Origin: CADEDH01 sp047971245
Lineage (GTDB): Bacteria > Actinomycetota > Acidimicrobiia > Acidimicrobiales > SZUA-35
Direction: 5' to 3'
DNA length: 64,000 nucleotides
NCBI GenBank assembly: GCA_047971245.1
Contig: JBKDZN010000219.1
Location: forward strand, 1-64,000
In this document: positions 33,228-42,156 of the stretch, piece after piece
How positions within the stretch are numbered: position 1 is the stretch's first letter
How the letters are laid out: the number at the start of each line of letters is the position of its first letter
Made by a program: the position numbers and the translations under genes
Notes under the pieces: model-generated
Told to the model about the DNA's origin: nothing
The model's database searches: none
The model's input: the letters and a program-made list of their open reading frames with translations, nothing else

Positions 33228-34451
33228 TCACGACGTCCGGGTCGACACCACTTCGGCGAGCGCGTCGACGCAGGTGTCGATCTGGGCGTCGGTGATCACC
33301 AGTGGGGGGCAGAAGGCCACCGACGTCCCGATGGGCCGCACGATGACGCCCCGGGCCAGCATGGCGTCGCGTACTGCCGCGCCGTCGCCTCCCGGGCCGA
33401 GATCGGCGGCCCACACCGCTCCGGCCCCCCGGGCCTCGGCGATCGTGCCGTCGTCGGCCAGGCTGCGGAGCCCGGCCCCCAGCCGCTCCCCCACCTTGAC
33501 CGCCCGTTCCAGCAGCCCATCGGCCAGCACGTCCAGGTTGGCCAGGGCGGCGGCGCAGGTGGTCGGGTGCCCGGAGTAGGTGTACCCGTGGCGCAACATC
33601 CAGTCCCGGTCGCTCTCCAAAGGATCGAGCACCCGGCGGGACAGCAGCACGCCCGACACCGGGAGGTAGCCCGAACTGACGCCCTTGGCGAAGGTGATCA
33701 TGTCGGGTGTGACCCCGAAGTACTCCGAGGCCAGCCAGGTGCCCATCCGCCCAAAGCCACAGATCACCTCGTCGAAGATCAGGTAGGCGCCGTGTTGATC
33801 GCACAGGCGCCGCAGCCCCTCCAGATAGCCGTCGGGGGGCGGATGCACCCCACCGGCGCCCTGCACCGGCTCGGTCAGCACCGCGGCCACCCGCCCGCCG
33901 TACTCGTCCGCGAACATCGACGCCATGGCTTCGAGGTCGTCGGCCGGGGCCTGGAGCACGTCCGGGAGCAGGGGGCCGAACCCCTCCTTGTTCAGCTGCA
34001 GACCCTGGGCGGTGACGCCGCCGTAGTTGACGCCGTGGTAGGCGCGGTCACGGCTGATCACGACCGTCCGTTCCGGATGACCGGCCTGCACCTGGGCGAT
34101 CCGGGCCAGTTTCATGGCCGTGTCGATGGCCTCGCTCCCGGAGTTCCCGAGGAACACCCGGGCGTCGGGGAACGGGGCCAGGTCGGCCAGGCGACCGGCC
34201 AGCTCCTCCGACGGCTCGTTGGCGAACTTCTCGAACGTGTGGAAGGTGGCCAACGCGTTCATCTGCCGGTTGACGGCCTCGATGATGGGCCGGCACCCGT
34301 GGCCGGCCTGCACATACCACAGGCTGGCCAGGGCATCGATGTAATCACGGCCGGCCGAGTCGGTGACCACCGCCCCGTCCCCGGCCACCAGGGTGAGATA
34401 CTCGGTCCTCGCCGGTTGGGCGTAGGCGTGCAGCAATCGTGGAACAGCCAT
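33228..34451 (-). CDS. Class III aminotransferase (omega-amino acid:pyruvate type)
   Basis: A 407-residue fold-type I PLP aminotransferase of class III. LASLWYVQAGHGCRPIIEAV, FLGNSGSEAIDTAMKLAR, YHGVNYGG and LIFDEVICGFGRMG are family landmarks; the PLP Lys is in TFAKGVSSGYLPVSG. The LWYVQAGHG segment is typical of omega-amino acid:pyruvate and beta-alanine/amine transaminases. It transfers an amino group from a terminal amine or beta-amino acid to pyruvate. Its ATG has a GAGAGGGGG ribosome site. The stop lies 7 bases from the stop of the convergent beta-helix gene. It appears to be monocistronic. Confidence 0.9.
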   Translation of the reverse strand: MAVPRLLHAYAQPARTEYLTLVAGDGAVVTDSAGRDYIDALASLWYVQAGHGCRPIIEAVNRQMNALATFHTFEKFANEPSEELAGRLADLAPFPDARVFLGNSGSEAIDTAMKLARIAQVQAGHPERTVVISRDRAYHGVNYGGVTAQGLQLNKEGFGPLLPDVLQAPADDLEAMASMFADEYGGRVAAVLTEPVQGAGGVHPPPDGYLEGLRRLCDQHGAYLIFDEVICGFGRMGTWLASEYFGVTPDMITFAKGVSSGYLPVSGVLLSRRVLDPLESDRDWMLRHGYTYSGHPTTCAAALANLDVLADGLLERAVKVGERLGAGLRSLADDGTIAEARGAGAVWAADLGPGGDGAAVRDAMLARGVIVRPIGTSVAFCPPLVITDAQIDTCVDALAEVVSTRTS

Positions 34452-34509
34452 GGTTCCCCCTCTCGGGACCGTCCGGTGGAGCGAGCGTAGCTCAGCCCGC
34501 TCCCGGCGA

Positions 34510-36261
34510 TCAGACCCTGGAGCTCGTCGCGTCGGCCGGTCCGGGCCCCGGGCCGACGTCGGACGCGTCGACGATCTCGTACCCGTACCCCTGCTCGGCC
34601 AGGAACCGCTGGCGACGGCGGGCGTGATCGACCTCGACGGTGTCCTGGGCGACCAGGGTGTAGAAGTGGGCCTGCCGATCGTCCTGCTTGGGCCGCACGA
34701 TCCGCCCGAGACGCTGGGCCTCCTCTTGGCGACTCCCGTAGGTGCCCGACACCTGGACCGCGACGGCCACCTCGGGCAGATCGATGCTGGTGTTCCCCAC
34801 CTTGGACACCACCAGGGCGTCGATCTCGCCGCGGCGGAGTTGCTCGAAGCGCGCCAGACGCTCCGCCGGTGGGGTGGCCCCGGTGAGCAGGGGCAGATCG
34901 AGCCGATCGGCGACGGCGTGGAGCCCGTCCAGGTAGGTCCCGATGATCAGCACCCCGTCGCCCTGGTGCCGGTCGACGAGGTCGGCCACGACGTCCAGCT
35001 TCGCGGCCACGCCCGCCGCCACCTGGGCCCGTTGGCGGACCGGGGCCGCGGCGTGGGCCATCCGCTCCGCAGCGGTGGGGGGAACCCGGATCTCGGTACA
35101 GGTGGCCGGGGCCAGCCAACCCTGCAGCTCCAACTCCCGCCAGCCGACGTCGAACCGTTTGGGCCCGACCAGGCCGAACACGTCACGCTGGCGGCCGTCC
35201 TCCCGCACCAGGGTGGCGGTGAGGCCGAGGCGACGCCGGGACTGGATCCCGGCGGTGAGCTGGAAGACGGCGGACGGCAGCAGATGGACCTCGTCGTAGA
35301 TGACCAGGCCCCAGTCGCCCCCCTGCAACAGGTCGAGATGGCGGAACACACCGTCCCGGCGGGTGGCCAGCAGATGATAGGTGGTGAGGGTGACGGGCCG
35401 CACCGCCCGACCCCGCGACGAGTACACACCGATGTCGTCAGGGTCGAGGTCGGTGAACCGCAACAGTTCGGCCCGCCACTGCTCGATCGCCGCCGGCCCG
35501 GTGGTCAGGATCAGGGTGCGGGCCCCGACCGCGGCCGCGGCGGCGATCCCGGTGACGGTCTTGCCGGCCCCGCAGGGCAGCACGATCACGCCCGTGCCGC
35601 TGGGGAGCCAGGCGTTCACGGCGGCCTCCTGGTACGGCCGCAACACCAGATCGGGTCGGAGAGCGAACGGGTGTGGCAGACCCGGGCTCAGGGCGGCCCG
35701 ATCGTCGGCCGGCCAGCGGCGCTCCAGCAGCAGTTGCTTGAGTGCCCCCCGATCGAGTGGGTCGAGCGCCACGCTCCGGGCGCCGAGCCGGCCGCCGACG
35801 TGCCGGGCCACCTCGGCGTCGGCCAGCAGCTCGTCGGCCAGCGCCTCGTCGGCGAAAACCACCGTCAACGACCGTCGATCGTCGACGGTCCCCCCGTTGC
35901 CGGGGTCTCCGGACCGGTCCGCGGCGTCGCCCTCGTGGCGGCCGGCTCCGCCCTCGATGACCACCCGCCCGAACCGGTCCACGGTGTCCACGATGGCCGC
36001 CTCGACGGTGTGGGGCACCGGACCTGCCGACCAGCGGCGGAGGGTGTCGATGATCCGGTCGGCGGTCATCCCGGACGCGGCCGCGTTCCACAGGCCGAGG
36101 TCGGTCAGGCGGTAGGTGTGCAAGCCGTCGGGGGCGGTGTCCAGCTCGGCGAACCGGGCCAGCTCCGATCTGGCCGCCGCCGCGTCCGGATGGGCCAGGT
36201 TCAACAGCACGGTGTCGGCGGCCGGCAGCAGGAGCGGTCCCGACCCGATCGGGGCGTTCAC
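34510..36261 (-). CDS. XPB/Ssl2-type DNA repair helicase
   Basis: A 583-residue superfamily 2 helicase of the bacterial XPB type. The first ~200 residues are the helicase-associated N-terminal part with a hydrophilic insert (about 113-137). The motor follows: RPYQEAAVNAWLPSG, Walker A VLPCGAGKT, DEVH box IYDEVHLLP, LGLTATLVREDG, then the second RecA-like domain with YLDGLHAVADRL, SKVGNTSIDLPEV and QEEAQRLGRIVRPK. It unwinds DNA 3' to 5' and is thought to help nucleotide excision repair. GTG start overlaps the stop of the upstream gene (GTGA). In mycobacteria (Rv0861c-Rv0862c) the same pair is adjacent. Confidence 0.92.
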   Translation of the reverse strand: MNAPIGSGPLLLPAADTVLLNLAHPDAAAARSELARFAELDTAPDGLHTYRLTDLGLWNAAASGMTADRIIDTLRRWSAGPVPHTVEAAIVDTVDRFGRVVIEGGAGRHEGDAADRSGDPGNGGTVDDRRSLTVVFADEALADELLADAEVARHVGGRLGARSVALDPLDRGALKQLLLERRWPADDRAALSPGLPHPFALRPDLVLRPYQEAAVNAWLPSGTGVIVLPCGAGKTVTGIAAAAAVGARTLILTTGPAAIEQWRAELLRFTDLDPDDIGVYSSRGRAVRPVTLTTYHLLATRRDGVFRHLDLLQGGDWGLVIYDEVHLLPSAVFQLTAGIQSRRRLGLTATLVREDGRQRDVFGLVGPKRFDVGWRELELQGWLAPATCTEIRVPPTAAERMAHAAAPVRQRAQVAAGVAAKLDVVADLVDRHQGDGVLIIGTYLDGLHAVADRLDLPLLTGATPPAERLARFEQLRRGEIDALVVSKVGNTSIDLPEVAVAVQVSGTYGSRQEEAQRLGRIVRPKQDDRQAHFYTLVAQDTVEVDHARRRQRFLAEQGYGYEIVDASDVGPGPGPADATSSRV

Positions 36262-38684
36262 CGGTCCGGATCCTCCACCGCGACCACGGTCTCCAGCGGG
36301 AGTTCCGTGACCCCGTCGGTGCCCAACAGGCTGACCGTGTCACCTACGGCGACCAGGACCCCCGCCGACTCGGCCAGACCCCCGTCGACCAGGTGGGTCA
36401 CCACCGCCGGCCGATTCAGACGCCGGTCGATCCCGTGGCGCAGGTCGACGGCACCGTCGTCGCCCCCCTCACCCGGCGGGTCGGCCCGAGCCGTCTCCTC
36501 GCCTCCCGCCACCAGATCGGCCACGGTGTCATCGATCTCGTGCGGTGACAACCCGCCGACCAGTTCCGGGCCGGTCCAGTCCGGGGGCGGCCCGGGCGCC
36601 GGTTCCGGACCGGGCCCCGACACTGCGTCGGCCGAGGTGGTGCCGTCGACGGGTTCGGGGTGGGCGCGCACCACGACCGTGGCCCCGTCGAGCACGGGGA
36701 ACAGGCCCTCGGCCCGGAGTTCGTCGAGCATCCGGTTCGGCTCCACCGGGCTGGTCAGCACGGTCGGGGCCACCAGCCGCATCCCGAGCCGGGCGGCCCG
36801 GGCCGACGACGCGACACCGACCGCTTCGGCCTCATCCCCGGTCACCACCACCGAGCGGGCGGGCAGCACCCGGACGGTGCCGTGGCGCCGGGCCACGTCA
36901 CCGATCAGGTAGCTCAAGGGTTGGGGCACACCCGATAGGGCGTGGCGGCCCAGGAAATCCTCGATGGTGCCGGCGGTCCAGCCCCGGTCGAACGCCTGAC
37001 GGAGGCTGGTCGGGCTGAACCGGAACGACGGCAGGGAGCCGCCCGGCTCCCGGTCGGCCATCTCGCTCATGGCCTCGGCCACGGCCGGGACCAGGGGACC
37101 GAGGGCGACCGCGCTGAGGTCGGTCTGGACCACGAGCTGGTCCTGGTCGGGCCCGAGCACCTCGGCGGCGACCGTGTCGAGATCCGGGCCGCGCTCGGAC
37201 GCCGGGCCGGGGAGCCGGAGCTCGGGTTCGGGCAGCCAGGTGGCCTCGTCCTCCCGGACCAGGGCGTCGAGCATCCGGGTCGGTGAGCCCGCCGCCATCA
37301 GGCCGAGCTGCCGGGCCTCGTCGAGCAGGGCGTCGATCAGACCGAGCGGGGTCACGTCGTAGGAGAGCCACAGATTGGGGGAGCGCCACACCACCACCTC
37401 GCTCAGCTGGGCCGGATCGGCGGCCTCGCCCACCGGGGTGCCGGCCAGGGCGTGGACCAGGTGCCGCCGGGCCGACAGTGGCAGCAGGATCAGGTCGGCC
37501 TCGTCGAACGCGGCGACGGGGCCCGTCGGTTCCCGGTCGTCGCGGCCGAGCAGGGGGCTCGACGCCAGCTCGGCGGCGCCCAACCAGCAGCGCACCAGCG
37601 CCGTCCAGCGGCGGGGACGGTCGAGGCCGAGCCACACCGGAGCAAGATCGGTGGCCACGACAGCACGATCGACCACCTCGATCAGCCGGGCCGACCGGAG
37701 TACCGACAGCAGCCGGACCAGCTCACCCACCTCGACATCGCATCGGCGGCTCAGGCGCCGCAGTTCCCGGATCCCCACGGCGCCGTCCTTGCGGGTGATG
37801 ACCTCGCCCGCCCGGGCCAGGCCGACGACGGTCTCCGCCGCGGTCAGCATCCGCCCGGCGGCGTCGGCCCCCGCCGCGGTGGCCGCGTCGGCCGGCAGGC
37901 CGGCCACCGGCCGGAGGGGCACGGGCCGCAACCGGGCCTCGGGAGCGAGACCCTCGGGGTGGGCCGCCACCACCACCTCACGGGGCAGTTCGGCGACCTG
38001 CTCGCTGACCGCCACCAGCAGCCCGCGCTCGAGGAGCCACCGGAGCGGGTCGGACGGCTCGGGCTGGCGGTAGAGGAAGCCGGCGGGCAGGCCGACGGCC
38101 GGGCTCCGCTGCTCGATCAACAGCTCGATCGTCTCCGTCACCTCCGGCCGCGCCCCGGCCAGGACGGCGGCGAGCCCGTCCGGGGTGGCCAGGCGCCGGG
38201 CGATCGCGGCCGCGGTGACCGCGGGTCGGTTCGAGCCCTCGGCCCCCAGGACCTGGGCCAGGCTGTCAGTGGTGGCGGCCGGCAGATGCCGGGCCAGCTC
38301 TTCGAACGACGGCCCCAGGCCCAGCGGCCGAGCGAACAGGTCGGGCAGGGCCCCCACCGGCGCGGCCACCCCGTCCTCCAGCACCACCAGGCCCCGCTCG
38401 GCCAACCGTTCCAGGGCGTCGATGACCCCGGTGAGGTCCGTGGTGCCGAGAAGTTCGTCGAGCTCGGCGGCGGTGCCGCGGCGGGCCACCACCAGCGCCT
38501 CGGCGGTGACCACCATGCCCACGTCGGCCTCGATCAAGGCCCGGGCCATCGACACCGGCGAAACGGCCCGCCGGGCCAACGCGCCGAACCCCCGATCGGC
38601 CGCTCCGAGCAGGTCGGGACGAGCGGTCAGCAGGCGCGCCAACGCCTCCGGAGTCCAACGGCGAAGGTGATCGGCAAACCGCAC
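36258..38684 (-). CDS. Helicase-associated (XPB partner) protein
   Basis: An 808-residue protein that resembles the 'helicase C-terminal / helicase-associated domain' proteins found next to actinobacterial XPB (Rv0862c-like). It starts at GTG giving VRFADHLRRWTPEALARLL; a longer frame upstream is not supported. Winged-helix-like parts recur (about 80-130 and 270-330). The region SFRFSPTSLRQAFDRGWTAGTIEDFLGRHALSGVPQPLSYLIGDVARR is the helicase-associated domain, followed by a degenerate RecA-like tail and an acidic insert. No Walker A or DEAD box is present, so it is not an ATPase. Direct overlap with the XPB gene suggests a complex. Confidence 0.8.
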   Translation of the reverse strand: MRFADHLRRWTPEALARLLTARPDLLGAADRGFGALARRAVSPVSMARALIEADVGMVVTAEALVVARRGTAAELDELLGTTDLTGVIDALERLAERGLVVLEDGVAAPVGALPDLFARPLGLGPSFEELARHLPAATTDSLAQVLGAEGSNRPAVTAAAIARRLATPDGLAAVLAGARPEVTETIELLIEQRSPAVGLPAGFLYRQPEPSDPLRWLLERGLLVAVSEQVAELPREVVVAAHPEGLAPEARLRPVPLRPVAGLPADAATAAGADAAGRMLTAAETVVGLARAGEVITRKDGAVGIRELRRLSRRCDVEVGELVRLLSVLRSARLIEVVDRAVVATDLAPVWLGLDRPRRWTALVRCWLGAAELASSPLLGRDDREPTGPVAAFDEADLILLPLSARRHLVHALAGTPVGEAADPAQLSEVVVWRSPNLWLSYDVTPLGLIDALLDEARQLGLMAAGSPTRMLDALVREDEATWLPEPELRLPGPASERGPDLDTVAAEVLGPDQDQLVVQTDLSAVALGPLVPAVAEAMSEMADREPGGSLPSFRFSPTSLRQAFDRGWTAGTIEDFLGRHALSGVPQPLSYLIGDVARRHGTVRVLPARSVVVTGDEAEAVGVASSARAARLGMRLVAPTVLTSPVEPNRMLDELRAEGLFPVLDGATVVVRAHPEPVDGTTSADAVSGPGPEPAPGPPPDWTGPELVGGLSPHEIDDTVADLVAGGEETARADPPGEGGDDGAVDLRHGIDRRLNRPAVVTHLVDGGLAESAGVLVAVGDTVSLLGTDGVTELPLETVVAVEDPDR

Positions 38685-38751
38685 CCCACCAGGGTGCCCC
38701 AAAAACGTCCCGGCCCAAAGTGGCGACCGGCGGTCATCGGCGATGGGACCC

Positions 38752-39690
38752 TCACCCGCCGGGCGGCACCACCCGGGCCAGGAAGTCGACCACGGCGTCG
38801 ACGAAGACGTCGTTCCGGTCGCCCGCCACCATGTGGGCCGCCTCGCCCACGTTGGCGTACGCCGCGTCGGGGACCTGGGCCAGGAACGCCGCGGCACCGG
38901 CCTCCGACAGGACGTCGCTGAGACCGCCCCGCACCAGCAGGGTGTGCGTGCCCAGCTCCCGCAACCGGTCGGCGGCCGCCTCCTGGCGGGGGATCCGGTC
39001 GGCCAGCGCCTTGGGTCGGCGCATGTAGGCGGGATCCCAGTGCCACCGGTAGCGGCCGTCCGGCCACTGCCGCACGTTCTTGGCCAGGCCGTCGAGACGG
39101 CGGGGGCGGGGACGGTGGGGCTGGTAGGTCGCTATGGCTTCGGCCACCTCTTCGAGCGATCCGAAGCCGTCGGGAGCCTGCGCCATGAAGTCCCGGATCC
39201 GGGCGATACCGGCCGCCTCCACCCGGGGGGCGGTGTCGACCAGGACGAGGGCCCGGGCGGTCACCACGTCCTCGCCGATCGCGGTCAGCGACGTGCCGCC
39301 TCCCATCGAGGCGCCCACCAGGACGGGTGTCTCCCCGTAGTGGTCGATCACCGCGGCGAGATCGGCCATCATCGCCTCGGTGGTGTAGTCCCCGTCGGGG
39401 GCCCAGCCCGAATCACCGTGGCCTCGGGCGTCGAGACTCACCGTCCGGTAGCCGGCGCCGGCCAGACGTTCCCCCGCCCCCTTCCAGGCGTGGCGGGTCT
39501 GCCCACCCCCGTGGAGCAGCAGGACCAGCGGTCCGTGGTCTCCGGCCACGTCGGCGGCCAGGGGCACACCCCCGAAACCGGTCAGGATCACCCCGGGCTC
39601 GGGCGTACCCGGCAGGCGGGTCCCGCCGTGCGGCGACGTCCCGCCCCCGTCGGTCTCGGGTTCATCGGCTGGTCTCGGCACGGTGGTCAT
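38752..39690 (-). CDS. Alpha/beta hydrolase
   Basis: A 312-residue alpha/beta-hydrolase-fold enzyme. LLLHGGGQTRHAWKG is the oxyanion loop, VGASMGGGTSLT is the nucleophile elbow (Gly-x-Ser-x-Gly, Ser in GASMGG), LVRGGLSDVLS holds the acid and VGEAAHMVAGD the catalytic His. The first ~45 residues are a poorly conserved Pro/Gly-rich extension. Start is set at the ATG giving MTTVPRPADE, 29 bases inside the end of the MFS gene; a second ATG eight codons upstream is possible. Substrate is unknown; peroxidase-like, esterase and epoxide hydrolase relatives have the same motifs. Confidence 0.85.
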   Translation of the reverse strand: MTTVPRPADEPETDGGGTSPHGGTRLPGTPEPGVILTGFGGVPLAADVAGDHGPLVLLLHGGGQTRHAWKGAGERLAGAGYRTVSLDARGHGDSGWAPDGDYTTEAMMADLAAVIDHYGETPVLVGASMGGGTSLTAIGEDVVTARALVLVDTAPRVEAAGIARIRDFMAQAPDGFGSLEEVAEAIATYQPHRPRPRRLDGLAKNVRQWPDGRYRWHWDPAYMRRPKALADRIPRQEAAADRLRELGTHTLLVRGGLSDVLSEAGAAAFLAQVPDAAYANVGEAAHMVAGDRNDVFVDAVVDFLARVVPPGG

Positions 39691-41017
39691 GAGTCTCCCC
39701 TCGAACGGCATGATCCGGCGATGTTGGCATCCGACGAGCCGAACCGCCGATCCGGCGGTCCGGCAGCGCCCTGTTCCCGCGGCGCAGGAGCGCCCTGTTC
39801 CCGCGGCGCAGGAGCGCCGTGTTGAGCACCCCGGCGGCGAGGACAACGGAGGCCGCGAGCATCGGCGTGAGCAGGGCGGCGGCGACCCCGACCCGCTCGG
39901 CCACCAGGCCGGTGACCGCGGCCGCCCCGGCCTGACCGACCACCACCGCGGAACCGAAGATCGTCAGCGCCGCGGCGCCCCGGCCCTCGGGGCTCCGGTC
40001 GACCGCGAAACGGTACTCGACCACGAGGGTGGGGCCGATCCCGATCCCGACCACGAACAGGGCGACCACCAGCGCCGGAACCGACGACACCGTAGCCAGG
40101 CCGACGGCGCCGGTGGTCAGGACCGTCGCGAACACCAGCCAGCGGGAGGCGAGGGAGAACCCGTCGGGCAGGGCGGCCGAGCCGAGGGCGAACACCGCAG
40201 ATCCCACCCCCATCGCCCCGTACAGCAGCCCGGCCTCCTCCGGTGCGCCGCGTTGCTCCATGAACGCGGTGAGGGCAGTGAGACACGAGCCGAACACCAG
40301 ACCCATCCCCAACGCGCCGCCGTAGGTGACGAGCAGGCCGGGTCGGAGCAGTTCGCCCGCCGGTGCCTGGAGCACATCTCCCGACGCCGTCCGGTCGGCC
40401 CGACCGACGTCGGCGGTGGGATGCAACGCGAAGGCACTGACGAACACCAGGCCGAGCAGGGCCGCCCCGACCACCGGTGCGGCCGGGCCGACCGCAGTGG
40501 CGAGCACGCCGACCACCACCGGCCCGAACACGAACACGAGCTCATCGGCCCCCGACTCGTACGCCATGGCCCGGCCGAGCACCCGGGCCCGGCGATCCTC
40601 GGGCAGGTGCCGGTGGATGATGGCCACCACCCGCGAGCGCGACATCGGCGCCACCTGGGGCACGGTGGCCCCGATCAGCAGGGCCAGGCCCAACACGGTC
40701 CAATCGGGAGCCGGGGAGGACACCAGGCGGGCCAGGGCCAGCAACAAAGCGCTATTGACCATCCCCACCAGCAGCAGAACCCGTCGCTGCCCGTACCGGT
40801 CGGCGGCCATCCCCAGAACGGGCGAGAACAAGGCGGTGCCGGCACCGGTCACGGCGGACGTGGCCCCGCCGAGGGCGATCGACTGGCGCGCCGACACGAC
40901 GAGGGTGAGCACCCCGACGGTCATCATGGCGAACGGCAACCGGGCGATCAGGGCGATGGGGAAGAAGCTCGTCCCCGCGGCACGGATCATGGTGGGTGCA
41001 GCGGCCTGATCGGTCAT
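39662..41017 (-). CDS. MFS transporter with duplicated C-terminal tail
   Basis: A 451-residue major facilitator protein with about twelve membrane helices. LGMAADRYGQRRVLLLVG is motif A, and RVLGRAMAYESGADELVFVFGPVVVGVL is the helix 4-5 region. The ATG giving MTDQAAAPTM is chosen; upstream codons lack homology. The C-terminal tail carries an in-frame 24-bp tandem duplication (ALLRRGNR twice). The stop lies 29 bases inside the alpha/beta hydrolase gene, so the two may be translationally coupled. Substrate unknown; drug-efflux-like. Confidence 0.85.
   Translation of the reverse strand: MTDQAAAPTMIRAAGTSFFPIALIARLPFAMMTVGVLTLVVSARQSIALGGATSAVTGAGTALFSPVLGMAADRYGQRRVLLLVGMVNSALLLALARLVSSPAPDWTVLGLALLIGATVPQVAPMSRSRVVAIIHRHLPEDRRARVLGRAMAYESGADELVFVFGPVVVGVLATAVGPAAPVVGAALLGLVFVSAFALHPTADVGRADRTASGDVLQAPAGELLRPGLLVTYGGALGMGLVFGSCLTALTAFMEQRGAPEEAGLLYGAMGVGSAVFALGSAALPDGFSLASRWLVFATVLTTGAVGLATVSSVPALVVALFVVGIGIGPTLVVEYRFAVDRSPEGRGAAALTIFGSAVVVGQAGAAAVTGLVAERVGVAAALLTPMLAASVVLAAGVLNTALLRRGNRALLRRGNRALPDRRIGGSARRMPTSPDHAVRGETHDHRAETSR
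39765..39812. repeat. 24-bp in-frame tandem duplication
   Basis: Two identical 24-base units (AGCGCCCTGTTCCCGCGGCG plus CAGG) followed by a partial third (AGCGCC). The unit is a multiple of three and repeats eight residues in the MFS tail. Identity suggests a recent event. Confidence 0.9.
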
Positions 41018-41110
41018 GTGTCTCGGTTTCCTGTGGGCGCACCGCCCGAGGCGGCGTCTCGTGCCGCCTTGGCCACCGGCTCCCGGCACCAGGTAGATAC
41101 ACAGATCGAT

Positions 41111-41142
41111 TCGTGACGCCCGTCAGTCTACGGGCGTCACGA
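41111..41142. terminator. Perfect 13-bp hairpin after the selenoprotein gene
   Basis: TCGTGACGCCCGT and ACGGGCGTCACGA pair without mismatch around a six-base loop. On the minus strand it lies 29 bases after the selenoprotein stop, which makes it a strong terminator candidate insulating the MFS gene downstream. Confidence 0.75.
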
Positions 41143-41171
41143 TCCCGAACCGGTCCGGTCCGGAGTGGGAC

Positions 41172-42059
41172 TCAACCGGCGGCGTGGCGGGCGGCCTGCG
41201 TCTTGCGGCGCACCTCGCCGGCGGCCGCCAACTCGGCCCGGTTGTCGTCTCCCACATGCATGTACCGTTCCCGCCAACCGTCGTCTTCCGGGTCCCACAC
41301 CACCGGCGCGGCCACCGTGGTCCGGGGCACGAACGCCTGTTCCAGCACCTGGAGCGCCAGTCCGGTGATGAACCGCTGGTTCTCCACGTCGTACGGCTTG
41401 CCGCACGGGTTACCCAGTGGGTAGTCGACGAACACGAAACGCGGCACACCGCACTCCTCGACGATGTCGCGGGCCGATCCCACCACCACGGTGGGGATCC
41501 CCGCTGCTTCGATCAGACGCGCACCCAGACTCACGGACTGGTGACAGACCGGTCAAAGGGGCACCATCAGCGCCACGTCGACCTCGTCCTCCTGGAGCCA
41601 GTTGATGATCCGGGGAGCGTCACGACGCTCGGTCTGGCGGTGGGAGAACTGGGTCGGCAGGCAGTAGAACCGGTCCGACACCGAACCGAGGCGACCGTCG
41701 GCCACCGCCTCGTCCATCCGGGCGAAGGGGATGAAACTCTCCGGGTCCTCGGTGGTGGTCTCGTCCTTCGCCCAACTCAGGTACTCGTTGTTCAACCGGC
41801 CGAGCTCCGATCGTGGCGCCACGTCGGGCAGGCGGGGCAGATCGCCGGGGACCTCGTAGACGAAATCCTCGGGCAGGAAGTACGACGTGGTGACCAGCCC
41901 GATCCTGCATTCCGACAACGGCTTGGCCAGCGGGGTGAACGGGGCGTCGTCGTGGGTGGCCCAGGCGTAGGCCTGCTCGTAACCGTGGGCGCCGTAGTAC
42001 TCGCGTGACTTGTCGATGTAGCTGACAAACGAGCGATGCGTTCTCTTGCTGGGGACCAC
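41172..42059 (-). CDS. Selenoprotein of the glycine/betaine/D-proline reductase B family (UGA = Sec)
   Basis: One 295-residue product if the in-frame TGA at 41555-41553 is read as selenocysteine 169. The residues before (DEVDVALMVPL) and after (PVCHQSVSLGARLIEAAGIP) are in the same frame and together match the PrdB/GrdB catalytic segment, where Sec is followed by x-x-Cys-His (in PrdB, U-G-T-C-H). Without the UGA read-through the two pieces would be a 168-residue and a ~120-residue fragment. The known anaerobic enzymes reduce glycine, betaine or D-proline; aerobic relatives have unknown substrates. Start is GTG with GGGAG upstream. selA, selB, selC and selD are not in the window, so must lie elsewhere. 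Confidence 0.85.
41522..41555 (-). promoter_or_regulatory. UGA codon and candidate bacterial SECIS hairpin
   Basis: On the minus strand, 9 bases after the UGA, CACCAG (41543-41538) can pair with CUGGGUG (41528-41522, one bulged G) around a nine-base loop. The placement is right for a bacterial SECIS, which lies just inside the coding region. The loop lacks a G in its first two positions and an alternative UCAC/GUGA stem exists, so the fold is uncertain. Confidence 0.4.
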
Positions 42060-42156
42060 GGGCGCTCCCGGTGGCGAGACGGTCCGGACAGGCGCAGCCT
42101 ACGCCGTACCGGGAATCCGGACCAGAACACGGGCGGGCAGCGGGCATGCTGGTGCG

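Noticed and set aside
34450..36912. 820-codon plus-strand frame opposite the XPB gene
   Set aside because: Shadow of the XPB helicase, which has complete SF2 motifs.
41172..41534. Separate 120-codon gene (MSLGARLIEA...)
   Set aside because: It is the second half of the selenoprotein; its family homology begins before its GTG, across the UGA.
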